DNA from: JBJSXF01 sp046086225
GTDB lineage: Bacteria; Actinomycetota; Acidimicrobiia; IMCC26256; PALSA-610
Direction: 5' to 3'
Length of the DNA stretch: 5,223 nucleotides
NCBI GenBank assembly: GCA_046086225.1
Contig: JBJSXF010000136.1
Location: forward strand, 1 to 5,223
Positions 1 through 5,223 of this stretch are shown piece after piece; position 1 is the first letter of the stretch, and every line of letters starts with the position of its first letter. The position numbers and the translations under genes were made by a program. The notes beneath the pieces are model-generated. The model did no database searches, was not told the DNA's origin, and was given only the letters and a program-made list of their open reading frames with translations.

Positions 1-60
1 GAGCGGCAAGGCAAACGCAACTGTCGGTTTCTCCCCGAGCGCAAGGTCCCCTAAGGCGGG
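1..60 (+). other. leader stretch before the acyl-CoA synthetase, no gene recognised
   Basis: No recognisable coding or RNA feature is visible. In the frame of the downstream gene there is a TAA at 52-54, so that gene cannot be extended leftwards as read. The other two forward frames are open to the window edge, but their translations do not resemble the N-terminus of an AMP-binding enzyme. A weak Shine-Dalgarno-like AAGG (53-56) lies 4 nt before the GTG at 61, and a run of eight C residues follows that GTG. Confidence 0.5.
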
Positions 61-1551
61 GTGCCCCCCCCGGCCGCTCCGTTCGCCCGGGTGCTGGCCG
101 ATCGCTACGGCGTCGCGAAGGGTGACCGCGTGGCGATCTGCGCGGCCAACTGCGTCGAGTACGCGATCACGTTCTGGGCGACGACCTTGCTCGGGGCGGT
201 CACGGTCGCGATGAACGGCTGGTGGACGGGCTCGGAGATGGTCTACGCGCTCGACCTCACCCGCCCCAAGGTGCTGCTCGGTGACCGCCGTCGCATCGAG
301 CGGCTCGCCGATCAGGCCACGCGACCGCATCCGGTTGTGGTCTTCGAGGACGAGTTCGCGGCGCTCGAGGCCGAGGGTGCGGGGGCGCCGCTCCCTGACG
401 TCGCGATCGAAGAAGACGACCCTTTCCTCATCCTCTTCACGAGCGGCACCACAGGTCGGCCGAAGGGCGCGCTGCTCTCGCACCGCAGCAACATCCACTT
501 CGTCTGGACGGCGATGGCCGGTGGCTTCGAGCGCTTCGCCCGGGCGATGGCCGCCGGTCGCGAGACGCCGATCCCGTCGGGGCCGCCGGTCGCGATCTCG
601 GCCTCGCCCTACTTCCACGTCTCGGGGCTCAACTGCCAGCTCGTCATGGCGACGGCGAGCGGGATGACGATCGTCTACGCCCCGCCGGGGAAGTGGCGCG
701 AGGACGTCCACCTCGAGCTCACCCAGCGGCACGGGGCCACCATGTGGTCGCTCGTGCCGACCCAGCTGTGGCGTCTGCTCGAGTGGCCCGACCTCGGCGA
801 CTACGACCTGTCGTCGCTCCAGACCGTCGGTGGAGGCAGCGCGGTGTGGCCGCCCGAGTTGCTGCGCACCCTCGAGCAGCGGATTCCCCATGCTCGGGCC
901 GGGCTCGGCACCGGCTGGGGCATGACCGAGTCGAGCGGGGCGGGCACGTCGCTGCGGGCCGACGCGAGCTATGAGCGGCCCGACAGCATCGGCAACGTGT
1001 CGCCGACCGTCGAGCTCGAGGTGCGCGATCCGGCGACGGGTGCGGTGCTGGGCGAGGGCGAGGTCGGGGAGATCTGCATCCGCTCGGCTGCGCTGTTCCT
1101 CGGGTACTGGGACAACCCGGAGGCCACGGCCGCCGCGCTCGATGACGACCGCTGGTATCGCACCGGCGACTTCGGCCACGTCCGTGACGAGTTCGTCTAC
1201 CTCGAGGGCCGTCGCCAGGACCTCATCATCCGGGGCGGCGAGAACATCTACCCGGCCGAGATCGAGGTGCGGCTCATCGAGCATCCGGAGATCGTCGAGG
1301 TCGCGGTGGTCGGGGTCGAGCACGCGACCCTCGGCCAGGAGGTGAAGGCCTACGTGGTGCCCCGGGCCACCGGCGTGATCAGCCACGAGGATGTGCGCGA
1401 GTTCGCGGCCGCGACGCTCGCCGCGTACAAAGTGCCCGCGCACGTCGAGTTCGTCGACGCGCTCCCGCACAACGCGGCAGGCAAGGTGTTGAAGCACCTC
1501 TTAGGACAGGAGTCCGAGTCGGCGGAGGCCACCGGCTTCATCGAGGAGTGA
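61..1551 (+). CDS. acyl-CoA synthetase (AMP-forming), FadD-like, N-terminus missing or truncated
   Basis: This enzyme activates a carboxylic acid, probably a fatty or other acyl acid, with ATP to an acyl-adenylate and then to acyl-CoA; it is expected in the cytoplasm. The ANL-superfamily motifs are all present: the phosphate-binding loop TSGTTGRPKGA (residues 127-137), SPYFHVSG (182-189), GWGMTE (285-290), RTGD (367-370), the hinge region GRRQDLIIRGGENIYP (383-398) and NAAGK near the C-terminus, with K475 the expected catalytic lysine. The whole adenylation domain and C-terminal lid are therefore there. Homology begins only at about residue 8 (FARVLADRYG); typical family members have a further 40-60 residues first. 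The GTG at 61 is the earliest possible start, because TAA at 52-54 closes the frame; GTG at 91 is an alternative. A rare TTA leucine codon is residue 481. The gene converges on the metal-transport operon. The acyl substrate cannot be told from sequence, and no linked pathway gene is visible. Confidence 0.88.
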   Translation: MPPPAAPFARVLADRYGVAKGDRVAICAANCVEYAITFWATTLLGAVTVAMNGWWTGSEMVYALDLTRPKVLLGDRRRIERLADQATRPHPVVVFEDEFAALEAEGAGAPLPDVAIEEDDPFLILFTSGTTGRPKGALLSHRSNIHFVWTAMAGGFERFARAMAAGRETPIPSGPPVAISASPYFHVSGLNCQLVMATASGMTIVYAPPGKWREDVHLELTQRHGATMWSLVPTQLWRLLEWPDLGDYDLSSLQTVGGGSAVWPPELLRTLEQRIPHARAGLGTGWGMTESSGAGTSLRADASYERPDSIGNVSPTVELEVRDPATGAVLGEGEVGEICIRSAALFLGYWDNPEATAAALDDDRWYRTGDFGHVRDEFVYLEGRRQDLIIRGGENIYPAEIEVRLIEHPEIVEVAVVGVEHATLGQEVKAYVVPRATGVISHEDVREFAAATLAAYKVPAHVEFVDALPHNAAGKVLKHLLGQESESAEATGFIEE

Positions 1552-1566
1552 GCGCGGTCAGCGCTC
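1550..1566. terminator. possible bidirectional terminator spanning both convergent stop codons
   Basis: A perfect 6-bp inverted repeat, GAGCGC (1550-1555) and GCGCTC (1561-1566), encloses a 5-nt loop, GGTCA. The last two bases of the acyl-CoA synthetase TGA (1549-1551) form the start of the left arm, and the permease stop (TCA on the plus strand, 1558-1560) is in the loop. No U-tract follows on either strand, so this is not a textbook intrinsic terminator, although U-less hairpins are reported as terminators in high-GC actinobacteria. It is the only inverted repeat I noticed at this junction. Its function is inferred. Confidence 0.42.
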
Positions 1567-2364
1567 CCGGCGCAGTCGGGACACCAGGTAGATCGCGAAG
1601 CTGATCGAGGTCACGAAGACGCTCGGCTTCACGGTGCCGACGGCGAGCGCCGCAAGGATCCCGCCGACGCCGGCCACGACGGCGAACCCCACCGAGAGGG
1701 TGATCACGACCATCGGGACCGCTGACCACCGGCGGGCCGATGCGGCGGGCGCGATGGCGAGGCTCAGCACGAGCAGGGTGCCCACGACCTGGGCGGCGGC
1801 GGTCACCGCGAGTGCGAGCACGACCAGGAACGCGATGCCGAGCGCCCGCTCGGGGACCCCCCGGATCCGGGCCACCTCGGGATCGACCGAGGCGAACAGG
1901 AGGGGTCGGGCGAGAGCGCCCATGACCGCGGCGACCACGATCGCGATGAGCGCGAGCACACCGAGCTGGCGGGATCCGACGCCGAAGATGTTGCCGAAGA
2001 GGATGTTGGTCGCGGCCGACGAGAACCCCCGGTAGCCGCTCAGGATCCAGATGCCGAGGCCGAGGCCGAAGGCGAGGATCACTCCGATGGCGGCGTCGCG
2101 CTCCCGTTCCTGCACCCCGAGGGCGCCGATGACGGCGGCCACGAGTACGGCGCCCGCGAGCGCGCCGAGGAGCGGATCGTCGGCGAGCACGAGCCCGGCC
2201 GCCGCGCCCGTGAATGCGAGTTCGCTGGTGCCGTGCACGGCGAACGCGAGCCCGCGCATCACGACGAAGGGGGCCACGAGCCCGCAGGTGATCGCGACCA
2301 GGAGTCCGGCGACGAGCGCCCGCTGGGCGAACGGCTCGGTCAGGTAGAGGGTGGCTCCGTTCAC
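1558..2364 (-). CDS. metal ABC transporter permease (ABC-3 family)
   Basis: This 268-residue integral membrane protein would form the channel of a zinc- or manganese-type ABC importer. It is very hydrophobic, with roughly eight predicted membrane segments by eye (for example residues 16-36, 50-61, 66-84, 92-108, 134-151, 174-191, 193-205 and 216-242). Family landmarks are RGLAFAVHG (37-45), an ABC-3 variant of the usual R-x-x-x-x-x-x-H-x segment; DPEVARIRGVP (161-171), the cytoplasmic loop expected to contact the ATPase; and VGTLLVLSLAIAPAASAR (194-211), matching the conserved segment ending in PA-x-x-A. The length is normal for ZnuB/MntB-type permeases. I chose GTG at 2364 because it overlaps the ATPase stop as GTGA and starts the homologous region; the open frame extends upstream to 2691, but that stretch is Arg/Pro-rich shadow of the ATPase gene. 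It is the last gene of the operon. Its metal cannot be assigned from sequence. Confidence 0.9.
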   Translation of the reverse strand: MNGATLYLTEPFAQRALVAGLLVAITCGLVAPFVVMRGLAFAVHGTSELAFTGAAAGLVLADDPLLGALAGAVLVAAVIGALGVQERERDAAIGVILAFGLGLGIWILSGYRGFSSAATNILFGNIFGVGSRQLGVLALIAIVVAAVMGALARPLLFASVDPEVARIRGVPERALGIAFLVVLALAVTAAAQVVGTLLVLSLAIAPAASARRWSAVPMVVITLSVGFAVVAGVGGILAALAVGTVKPSVFVTSISFAIYLVSRLRRER

Positions 2365-3170
2365 CGGTGCTCGCCCTCGTGGTGGTGGTGGGCGTGAGGC
2401 TCGGTGGCCCCTTCGCCGCCGAGCACGACGATGCGTCCGTGAACGTCGAGCACGTCCACCGGTGCGCCGTAGAGCTCGGAGAGCCGGGCGCCGGTCAGCA
2501 CCGTCTCGGGCGGGCCGACTGCGGCCCGTCCGTCGACGAGGTAGCAGACCCGGTCGACGAAGGGCAGGACGGGGTTGATCTCGTGGGTGACGAAGACCAC
2601 AGCCGCGCCCCGGTCGCGCCGCTGGCGTTCGATGAGCGCGGTGACGCCGGCCTGGTGCGCGGGGTCGAGCGAGAGCAGCGGTTCGTCGCACAGGAGGAGG
2701 TGCGGGTCGCCGATGAGCGCCTGGGCGATGCGCAGGCGCTGCTGCTCGCCGCCCGAGCAGCGGCCGAGGGGGCGGTCGGCGAACTCGGCGGCCTCCACGA
2801 GCGCAATGGCCCGGTCGACGCTCGGTCGCGACGCGCGGCGGTCGAGGGGGAGGCCGGGTCGGGCGCCGTCGATGCCGAGACGAACGAGGTCACGGCCGCG
2901 GAGGGGCAGATCGGGGGGAAATCGGCGGTGCTGGGGCACGTAGCCGATCCCGGGCGTACGCCGCCCGGGGGGTGCGCCGTCGATCTCCACCGTGCCCGCG
3001 TCGAGGGGTCGGCGTCCGAGCATGACCTCGAGCAGGGTGGTCTTGCCCGCTCCGTTCGGTCCGAGGACGGCGACGAACTCGCCGGCGCCGACCTCGAGGT
3101 CGAGGCCGTCGAGGACGGTGCGGCCGCCGAAGCGGACGGTGGCGGCGCGGATGCGGACGACGGGGCTCAC
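2361..3170 (-). CDS. metal ABC transporter ATP-binding protein with His-rich C-terminal tail
   Basis: This 269-residue cytoplasmic ATPase would power the metal importer. All nucleotide-binding motifs are intact: aromatic A-loop candidate F14, Walker A GPNGAGKT (37-44), Q-loop Q80, signature CSGGEQQR (138-145), Walker B LLLCDEP (158-164) with catalytic E163, D-loop SLD (167-169) and H-loop H196. The signature has C in place of the commoner L at its first position. The C-terminus ends in a histidine cluster (259-268, six His in ten residues); such tails occur in ZnuC-type zinc-transport ATPases and could bind metal. The start is GTG 3170, which overlaps the binding-protein stop as GTGA and has no clear Shine-Dalgarno, so translation is probably coupled. 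The open frame continues upstream to 3566, but that part is shadow of the binding-protein gene. The stop overlaps the permease start. ZnuC, MntA-type and AztA-type names would all fit; I do not choose one. Confidence 0.93.
   Translation of the reverse strand: MSPVVRIRAATVRFGGRTVLDGLDLEVGAGEFVAVLGPNGAGKTTLLEVMLGRRPLDAGTVEIDGAPPGRRTPGIGYVPQHRRFPPDLPLRGRDLVRLGIDGARPGLPLDRRASRPSVDRAIALVEAAEFADRPLGRCSGGEQQRLRIAQALIGDPHLLLCDEPLLSLDPAHQAGVTALIERQRRDRGAAVVFVTHEINPVLPFVDRVCYLVDGRAAVGPPETVLTGARLSELYGAPVDVLDVHGRIVVLGGEGATEPHAHHHHEGEHR
2374..2378 (-). promoter_or_regulatory. Shine-Dalgarno-like site for the permease, inside the ATPase His-tail codons
   Basis: On the minus strand GAGGG lies 9 nt before the permease GTG at 2364. 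It is made from the Glu-Gly codons at ATPase residues 265-266, right after the histidine run. It supports the GTG 2364 start, but a five-base purine run is common in this sequence and may be chance. Confidence 0.35.
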
Positions 3171-4084
3171 GGCGATGGCCGGAGCGCTCGCTCGATCTCG
3201 CCGACGAGGCCCCCGACCCAGGCCGGGTAGGAGGTGGCGGTGGCCGGCATCGCTTCGGTGACCTCGACGACGGGCACGGAGGCGTCGTTCGCGAGCGACC
3301 GCACCTGGGCGGTTGCCGACGTCTCGGCATCGACGTTGTAGACGAGGGCGCCGATGCGACCGCTCGTAACGAGGGCGTTCATCGCGGCGGTGTCGCGCGC
3401 GTCGGGCTCCTCGCCTTCCTCGACTGCGATGGCGAAGCCGCTCGGCGACTCGATGCGCAGTCCCAGGCTGCGGAGCAGACGGTCGGCGACCCGTTCGGTG
3501 ACGGCGACGGGCGTCCCGGCGACGTCCCGGCGAACGGCAGTGACGCGCTCGGCTACCGGCTCCCACTCGGCGAGGAACCGAGCCAAGCCGCGCTCGTAGG
3601 TAGCCCGGCCATCGGGATCGGCGGCGGTGAGGTCGTCGGCGATCGCCCGGGCCACCGCGGGGACGCCGTCGGGCGCGAACCAGAGGTGCGGATCGGTGTC
3701 ACCGACGCCTTCTTCGATGCCGAGCTCCTCGGCCGCCGTCACCACGCGCTGGTCGCGGTCCGTCCCGGTCACGATCTCCTCGGCCCAGTGATCGAGGTCG
3801 GCCCCGTTCAGCACGACGATGTCGGCGTTGGAGATCGTTGCTGCGGTTCGGGCGTCGGGTTCGAAGAGGTGGGGATCGGCGCCCGGGGCCGCTCCGGCGT
3901 CGACGACGGTCGCTCGGTCGCCGGCGATCGCCCGGGTGATCGCGGCCCACGGTCGCTGGGTGACGGCCACGGTGACCCCGTCGGCCCGCGGTTCGGAGTC
4001 TCCGCAGCCGGGGAGTGCGGTGGCGAGCAGGCCGATGCCCATCAGGACGGTGGCGGTGCGGCGGGCGGCGGGGCGACGACCCAT
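3167..4084 (-). CDS. metal ABC transporter substrate-binding lipoprotein (ZnuA/TroA-like, cluster A-I)
   Basis: This 305-residue lipoprotein should capture a divalent metal outside the membrane and deliver it to the permease. Residues 1-27 form a lipoprotein signal: an Arg-rich start, a hydrophobic stretch (11-24) and lipobox LPGC with C27 as the lipidated cysteine (proline at -2 is less usual). The mature part has the cluster A-I landmarks ADPHLFEPDA (69-78, H72), the NGADLDHW helix start (93-100), TDPHLWFAP (130-138, H133), AVTERVADRLLRSLGL (194-209, E197) and VTEAMP (275-280, E277). Probable metal ligands are H72, H133, E197 and E277. In PsaA/MntC-type manganese proteins the set is H/H/E/D, whereas zinc proteins usually have His third. 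There is no His-rich loop. I chose ATG 4084 over the TTG at 4120 because the earlier codon falls on the -35 and would place promoter and operator inside the gene; 4084 also gives a clean signal peptide. It is the first gene of a three-gene operon. Metal specificity is unresolved. Confidence 0.9.
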   Translation of the reverse strand: MGRRPAARRTATVLMGIGLLATALPGCGDSEPRADGVTVAVTQRPWAAITRAIAGDRATVVDAGAAPGADPHLFEPDARTAATISNADIVVLNGADLDHWAEEIVTGTDRDQRVVTAAEELGIEEGVGDTDPHLWFAPDGVPAVARAIADDLTAADPDGRATYERGLARFLAEWEPVAERVTAVRRDVAGTPVAVTERVADRLLRSLGLRIESPSGFAIAVEEGEEPDARDTAAMNALVTSGRIGALVYNVDAETSATAQVRSLANDASVPVVEVTEAMPATATSYPAWVGGLVGEIERALRPSP

Positions 4085-4090
4085 GCGGCC

Positions 4091-4120
4091 AGAATAGGAA
4101 CGATTCTCATTCCCGGGCAA
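4091..4120 (-). promoter_or_regulatory. candidate leaderless promoter of the metal-importer operon
   Basis: On the minus strand a -35-like TTGCCC (4120-4115) is followed after 18 nt by a -10-like TATTCT (4096-4091), which fits the TAnnnT form common in actinobacteria. The -10 ends 6 nt before ATG 4084, the spacing expected if transcription starts at the A of the start codon. No Shine-Dalgarno precedes that ATG, which agrees with a leaderless message. The start site itself is inferred. Confidence 0.5.
4092..4112. promoter_or_regulatory. candidate Fur-family (Zur-like) metal-responsive operator
   Basis: This 21-bp dyad is centred on 4102. On the minus strand its symmetric parts are GAAT, 2 nt, GAA, 3 nt, TTC, 2 nt, ATTC, which makes 7 matched base pairs per arm. 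One half reads TGAGAATC, close to the TGA-x-AATC half-site of Fur/Zur boxes; the inner 15 bases agree with TGAAAATCATTTTCA at 10 positions by my count. It sits mostly in the spacer and overlaps the -10, where a bound repressor would block polymerase. DtxR/MntR-type boxes look different. Which regulator binds, and hence which metal, is not shown. Confidence 0.55.
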
Positions 4121-4128
4121 GCCCCCGG
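4113..4128 (-). terminator. weak GC hairpin after the propeller gene
   Basis: On the minus strand CCGGG and CCCGG form a perfect 5-bp stem with a 6-nt loop, 11 nt past the propeller stop codon. There is no U-tract, and the stem overlaps the -35 of the importer promoter. It could end the propeller transcript, but in such GC-rich DNA short stems arise easily. Confidence 0.22.
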
Positions 4129-4139
4129 CGGCGGGCCGC

Positions 4140-5223
4140 TCAGGGGAGCGTGAACGCGTGGAGCTCGCAGTCGCCCGAGCCGATGAACACCCGGCGTCCG
4201 GCGATCGCCGGAGACGAGTAGATGGAGGCGTTTCCGGTCGGACAGTTCGTCTTGACCCAAGCGTTCGCTCGTTCGCCGAGGAGTGGCGTACAGGTTCGTG
4301 GGCTCCCGCCGCATCCGGTCGCCCCGGCCGCGGAGAACGCGTAGAGGTAGCCGTTCCCGGCGCCGATGAAGACGACGCCGTTCGCGACTGCAGGGGAGCT
4401 GCTCACCGGTTGGGGCATGTAGCCGCGCCACACTGGCGAGCATTGCACCGGGACGCCACCGCAGCCCTTCGTCCCTGCGTGGTCGTAGGCATAGAGCGTA
4501 CCGTCCTGCGAGGCGATGAGCACCGTGGATCCGGCAATCGCCGGCGATGACACGACTCCGCTCACCGTTGCTGCGCTCCAGATCGGGTAGCACTGCTTCG
4601 GGAGGCCTCCGCAGCCGAGCTGGCCGGCGGCGTCGTAGGTCCAGATTCCCTTTCGGGTCCCGACGTAGACGCGGCCATCGAACACCAGGGGAGCGCCAGT
4701 GATCGAGTCGCCGGTCGGAGCCGTCCAGCGAGGATTGCACTGACGTGGCGTTCCGAAACAGCCGGTGACACCGTTTGCGTCGAAAGCGTAGAGGCGCCCG
4801 TCGTTTGAGCCGACGTAGACGGTCTCACCGGCGACGGCGGGCGAGGAGTCAGATGCCAGCGTGACGCTGCCCCTCCAGAGGACGCGACCATCCGTTGAGA
4901 TCGCGAGCAGGAAGCCTCCGTTCGTGGCGACGTAGACGACTCCGCCTATCACTGCGGGGGAGGACGTCACTGCGCCGCTCGTCGTGACCTTCCAGAGCGG
5001 GGAGCAGACCCGGGGTGAGCCGCTGCAGCCCTTCGCTCCGGCGGCGTCGAACGCATAGACGTTGCGGTCACTCGAGCCAACGAACACCCTGCCGTTGACC
5101 ACCGCCGGCGAGGACTGGATGGGGCCGCCCGTCACGCCGGTCCAGAGCGGATTGCACCGGCGAGGAATTCCCGAGCAGCCCGAGACCCCGTTGGCGTCGA
5201 AGACGAGGAGCCGGCCGTTGTCG
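4140..5223 (-). CDS. PQQ-like beta-propeller repeat protein with Cys-loop blades, N-terminus beyond the window
   Basis: The last 360 codons of a beta-propeller protein are visible; the frame is open through the right edge, so the true start lies outside and GTG 5135 is only an internal valine. Each blade follows the PQQ-like pattern SSPAV-x-x-G-x-VY-VG-S-x-DG-x-LYAFDA and ends in Trp. Six of the eight visible blades carry the insert GC-x-G-x-P-x-x-C-x-P-x-W, for example residues 15-27, 65-77, 154-166 and 203-215. The paired cysteines suggest disulfides and therefore an exported protein, but any signal peptide is off-window. Relatives of this repeat type include BamB-like scaffolds and uncharacterised exported actinobacterial proteins. 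I see no signs of the active site of a quinoprotein dehydrogenase. The stop lies 55 nt before the importer ATG on the same strand, with a separate promoter between, so a shared function is not established. Lines I counted by hand run about 60-67% GC, below the importer genes. Function unknown. Confidence 0.82.
   Translation of the reverse strand, partial: DNGRLLVFDANGVSGCSGIPRRCNPLWTGVTGGPIQSSPAVVNGRVFVGSSDRNVYAFDAAGAKGCSGSPRVCSPLWKVTTSGAVTSSPAVIGGVVYVATNGGFLLAISTDGRVLWRGSVTLASDSSPAVAGETVYVGSNDGRLYAFDANGVTGCFGTPRQCNPRWTAPTGDSITGAPLVFDGRVYVGTRKGIWTYDAAGQLGCGGLPKQCYPIWSAATVSGVVSSPAIAGSTVLIASQDGTLYAYDHAGTKGCGGVPVQCSPVWRGYMPQPVSSSPAVANGVVFIGAGNGYLYAFSAAGATGCGGSPRTCTPLLGERANAWVKTNCPTGNASIYSSPAIAGRRVFIGSGDCELHAFTLP
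4140..5223 (-). repeat. eight tandem propeller blades (coding repeat, first one partial)
   Basis: Taking each blade as ending at its closing Trp, boundaries fall at W27 (codon 5144-5142), W77 (4994-4992), W116 (4877-4875), W166 (4727-4725), W215 (4580-4578), W265 (4430-4428), then L315 in place of Trp (4280-4278), then the C-terminal 45 residues. Repeat lengths are 50, 39, 50, 49, 50, 50 and 45 residues. The 39-residue blade (78-116) has the plain turn STDGRVLW, which shows that the others contain an insert of 11 residues (10 in the 49-residue blade). The repeats have diverged at the DNA level, apart from short shared pieces such as CGACGTAGAC, seen near 4660, 4810 and 4930. Confidence 0.8.

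Noticed and set aside
43..60. Loose resemblance of AAGGTCCCCTAAGGCG to a 23S rRNA stretch
   Set aside because: Only a few bases agree and the flanks do not continue as rRNA.
2365..2691. Longer version of the permease starting near 2691
   Set aside because: The added residues are an Arg/Pro/Ala-rich out-of-frame reading of the ATPase gene; ABC-3 similarity starts after GTG 2364.
2367..3230. Long open frame on the plus strand, opposite the ATPase gene
   Set aside because: It is the antisense shadow of a gene with every ATPase motif intact; the translation has no recognisable domain and such frames are expected at this GC.
3171..3566. Longer version of the ATPase starting near 3566
   Set aside because: The extra 132 residues are low-complexity Arg-rich shadow of the binding-protein gene.
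4085..4120. TTG at 4120 as the start of the binding protein
   Set aside because: It coincides with the -35 element and adds 12 residues before a signal peptide that is complete from ATG 4084.
4042..4740. Minus-strand frame of about 230 residues across the propeller and binding-protein start
   Set aside because: It is Arg-rich, in a shifted frame, with no domain, and overlaps two well-supported genes.
5133..5135. GTG at 5135 as the propeller start
   Set aside because: The same frame continues to the window edge with another typical Cys-loop blade end, so the codon is internal.

Overview
The window is about 70% GC throughout. Codon use is strongly GC-biased, several genes start with GTG, genes overlap tightly, and the best start of the binding-protein gene looks leaderless. 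Together these suggest a high-GC actinobacterium; Acidimicrobiia or a relative is my guess, not something the sequence proves. I see no mobile element, CRISPR array, rRNA or tRNA.

Layout. Positions 61-1551 (+) encode a class I adenylate-forming acyl-CoA synthetase (FadD-like). All catalytic motifs are present, but the usual N-terminal ~40-60 residues are missing behind an in-frame stop and a C8 run. It converges on a three-gene minus-strand operon, reading 4084 to 1558, for a cluster A-I metal ABC importer: lipoprotein binding protein (4084-3167), ATPase with a His-rich tail (3170-2361) and ABC-3 permease (2364-1558). Both internal junctions are 4-base GTGA overlaps. The two converging stop codons lie 6 bp apart, inside a perfect 6-bp inverted repeat that may be a shared terminator.

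The importer has its own compact control region at 4085-4139. It holds a -35/-10 pair placed for leaderless initiation at ATG 4084 and a 21-bp dyad of Fur-family (Zur-like) appearance lying mostly in the spacer and overlapping the -10. Upstream on the same strand, 4140-5223 (continuing past the window edge) encodes a PQQ-like beta-propeller. Most of its blades carry an 11-residue insert with a C-x6-C pair in the tryptophan-docking turn.

How the genes could work together. The lipoprotein would capture a divalent metal outside the membrane, the permease pass it through and the ATPase power transport, with repression when metal is plentiful. Binding-protein ligands (H/H/E/E) lean towards the Mn/Fe type, whereas the ATPase His tail and the operator lean towards Zn, so specificity is unresolved. 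The propeller's link to the importer is positional only. The most unusual items are the Cys-loop propeller, the operator inside a leaderless promoter, and the shared-stop hairpin.
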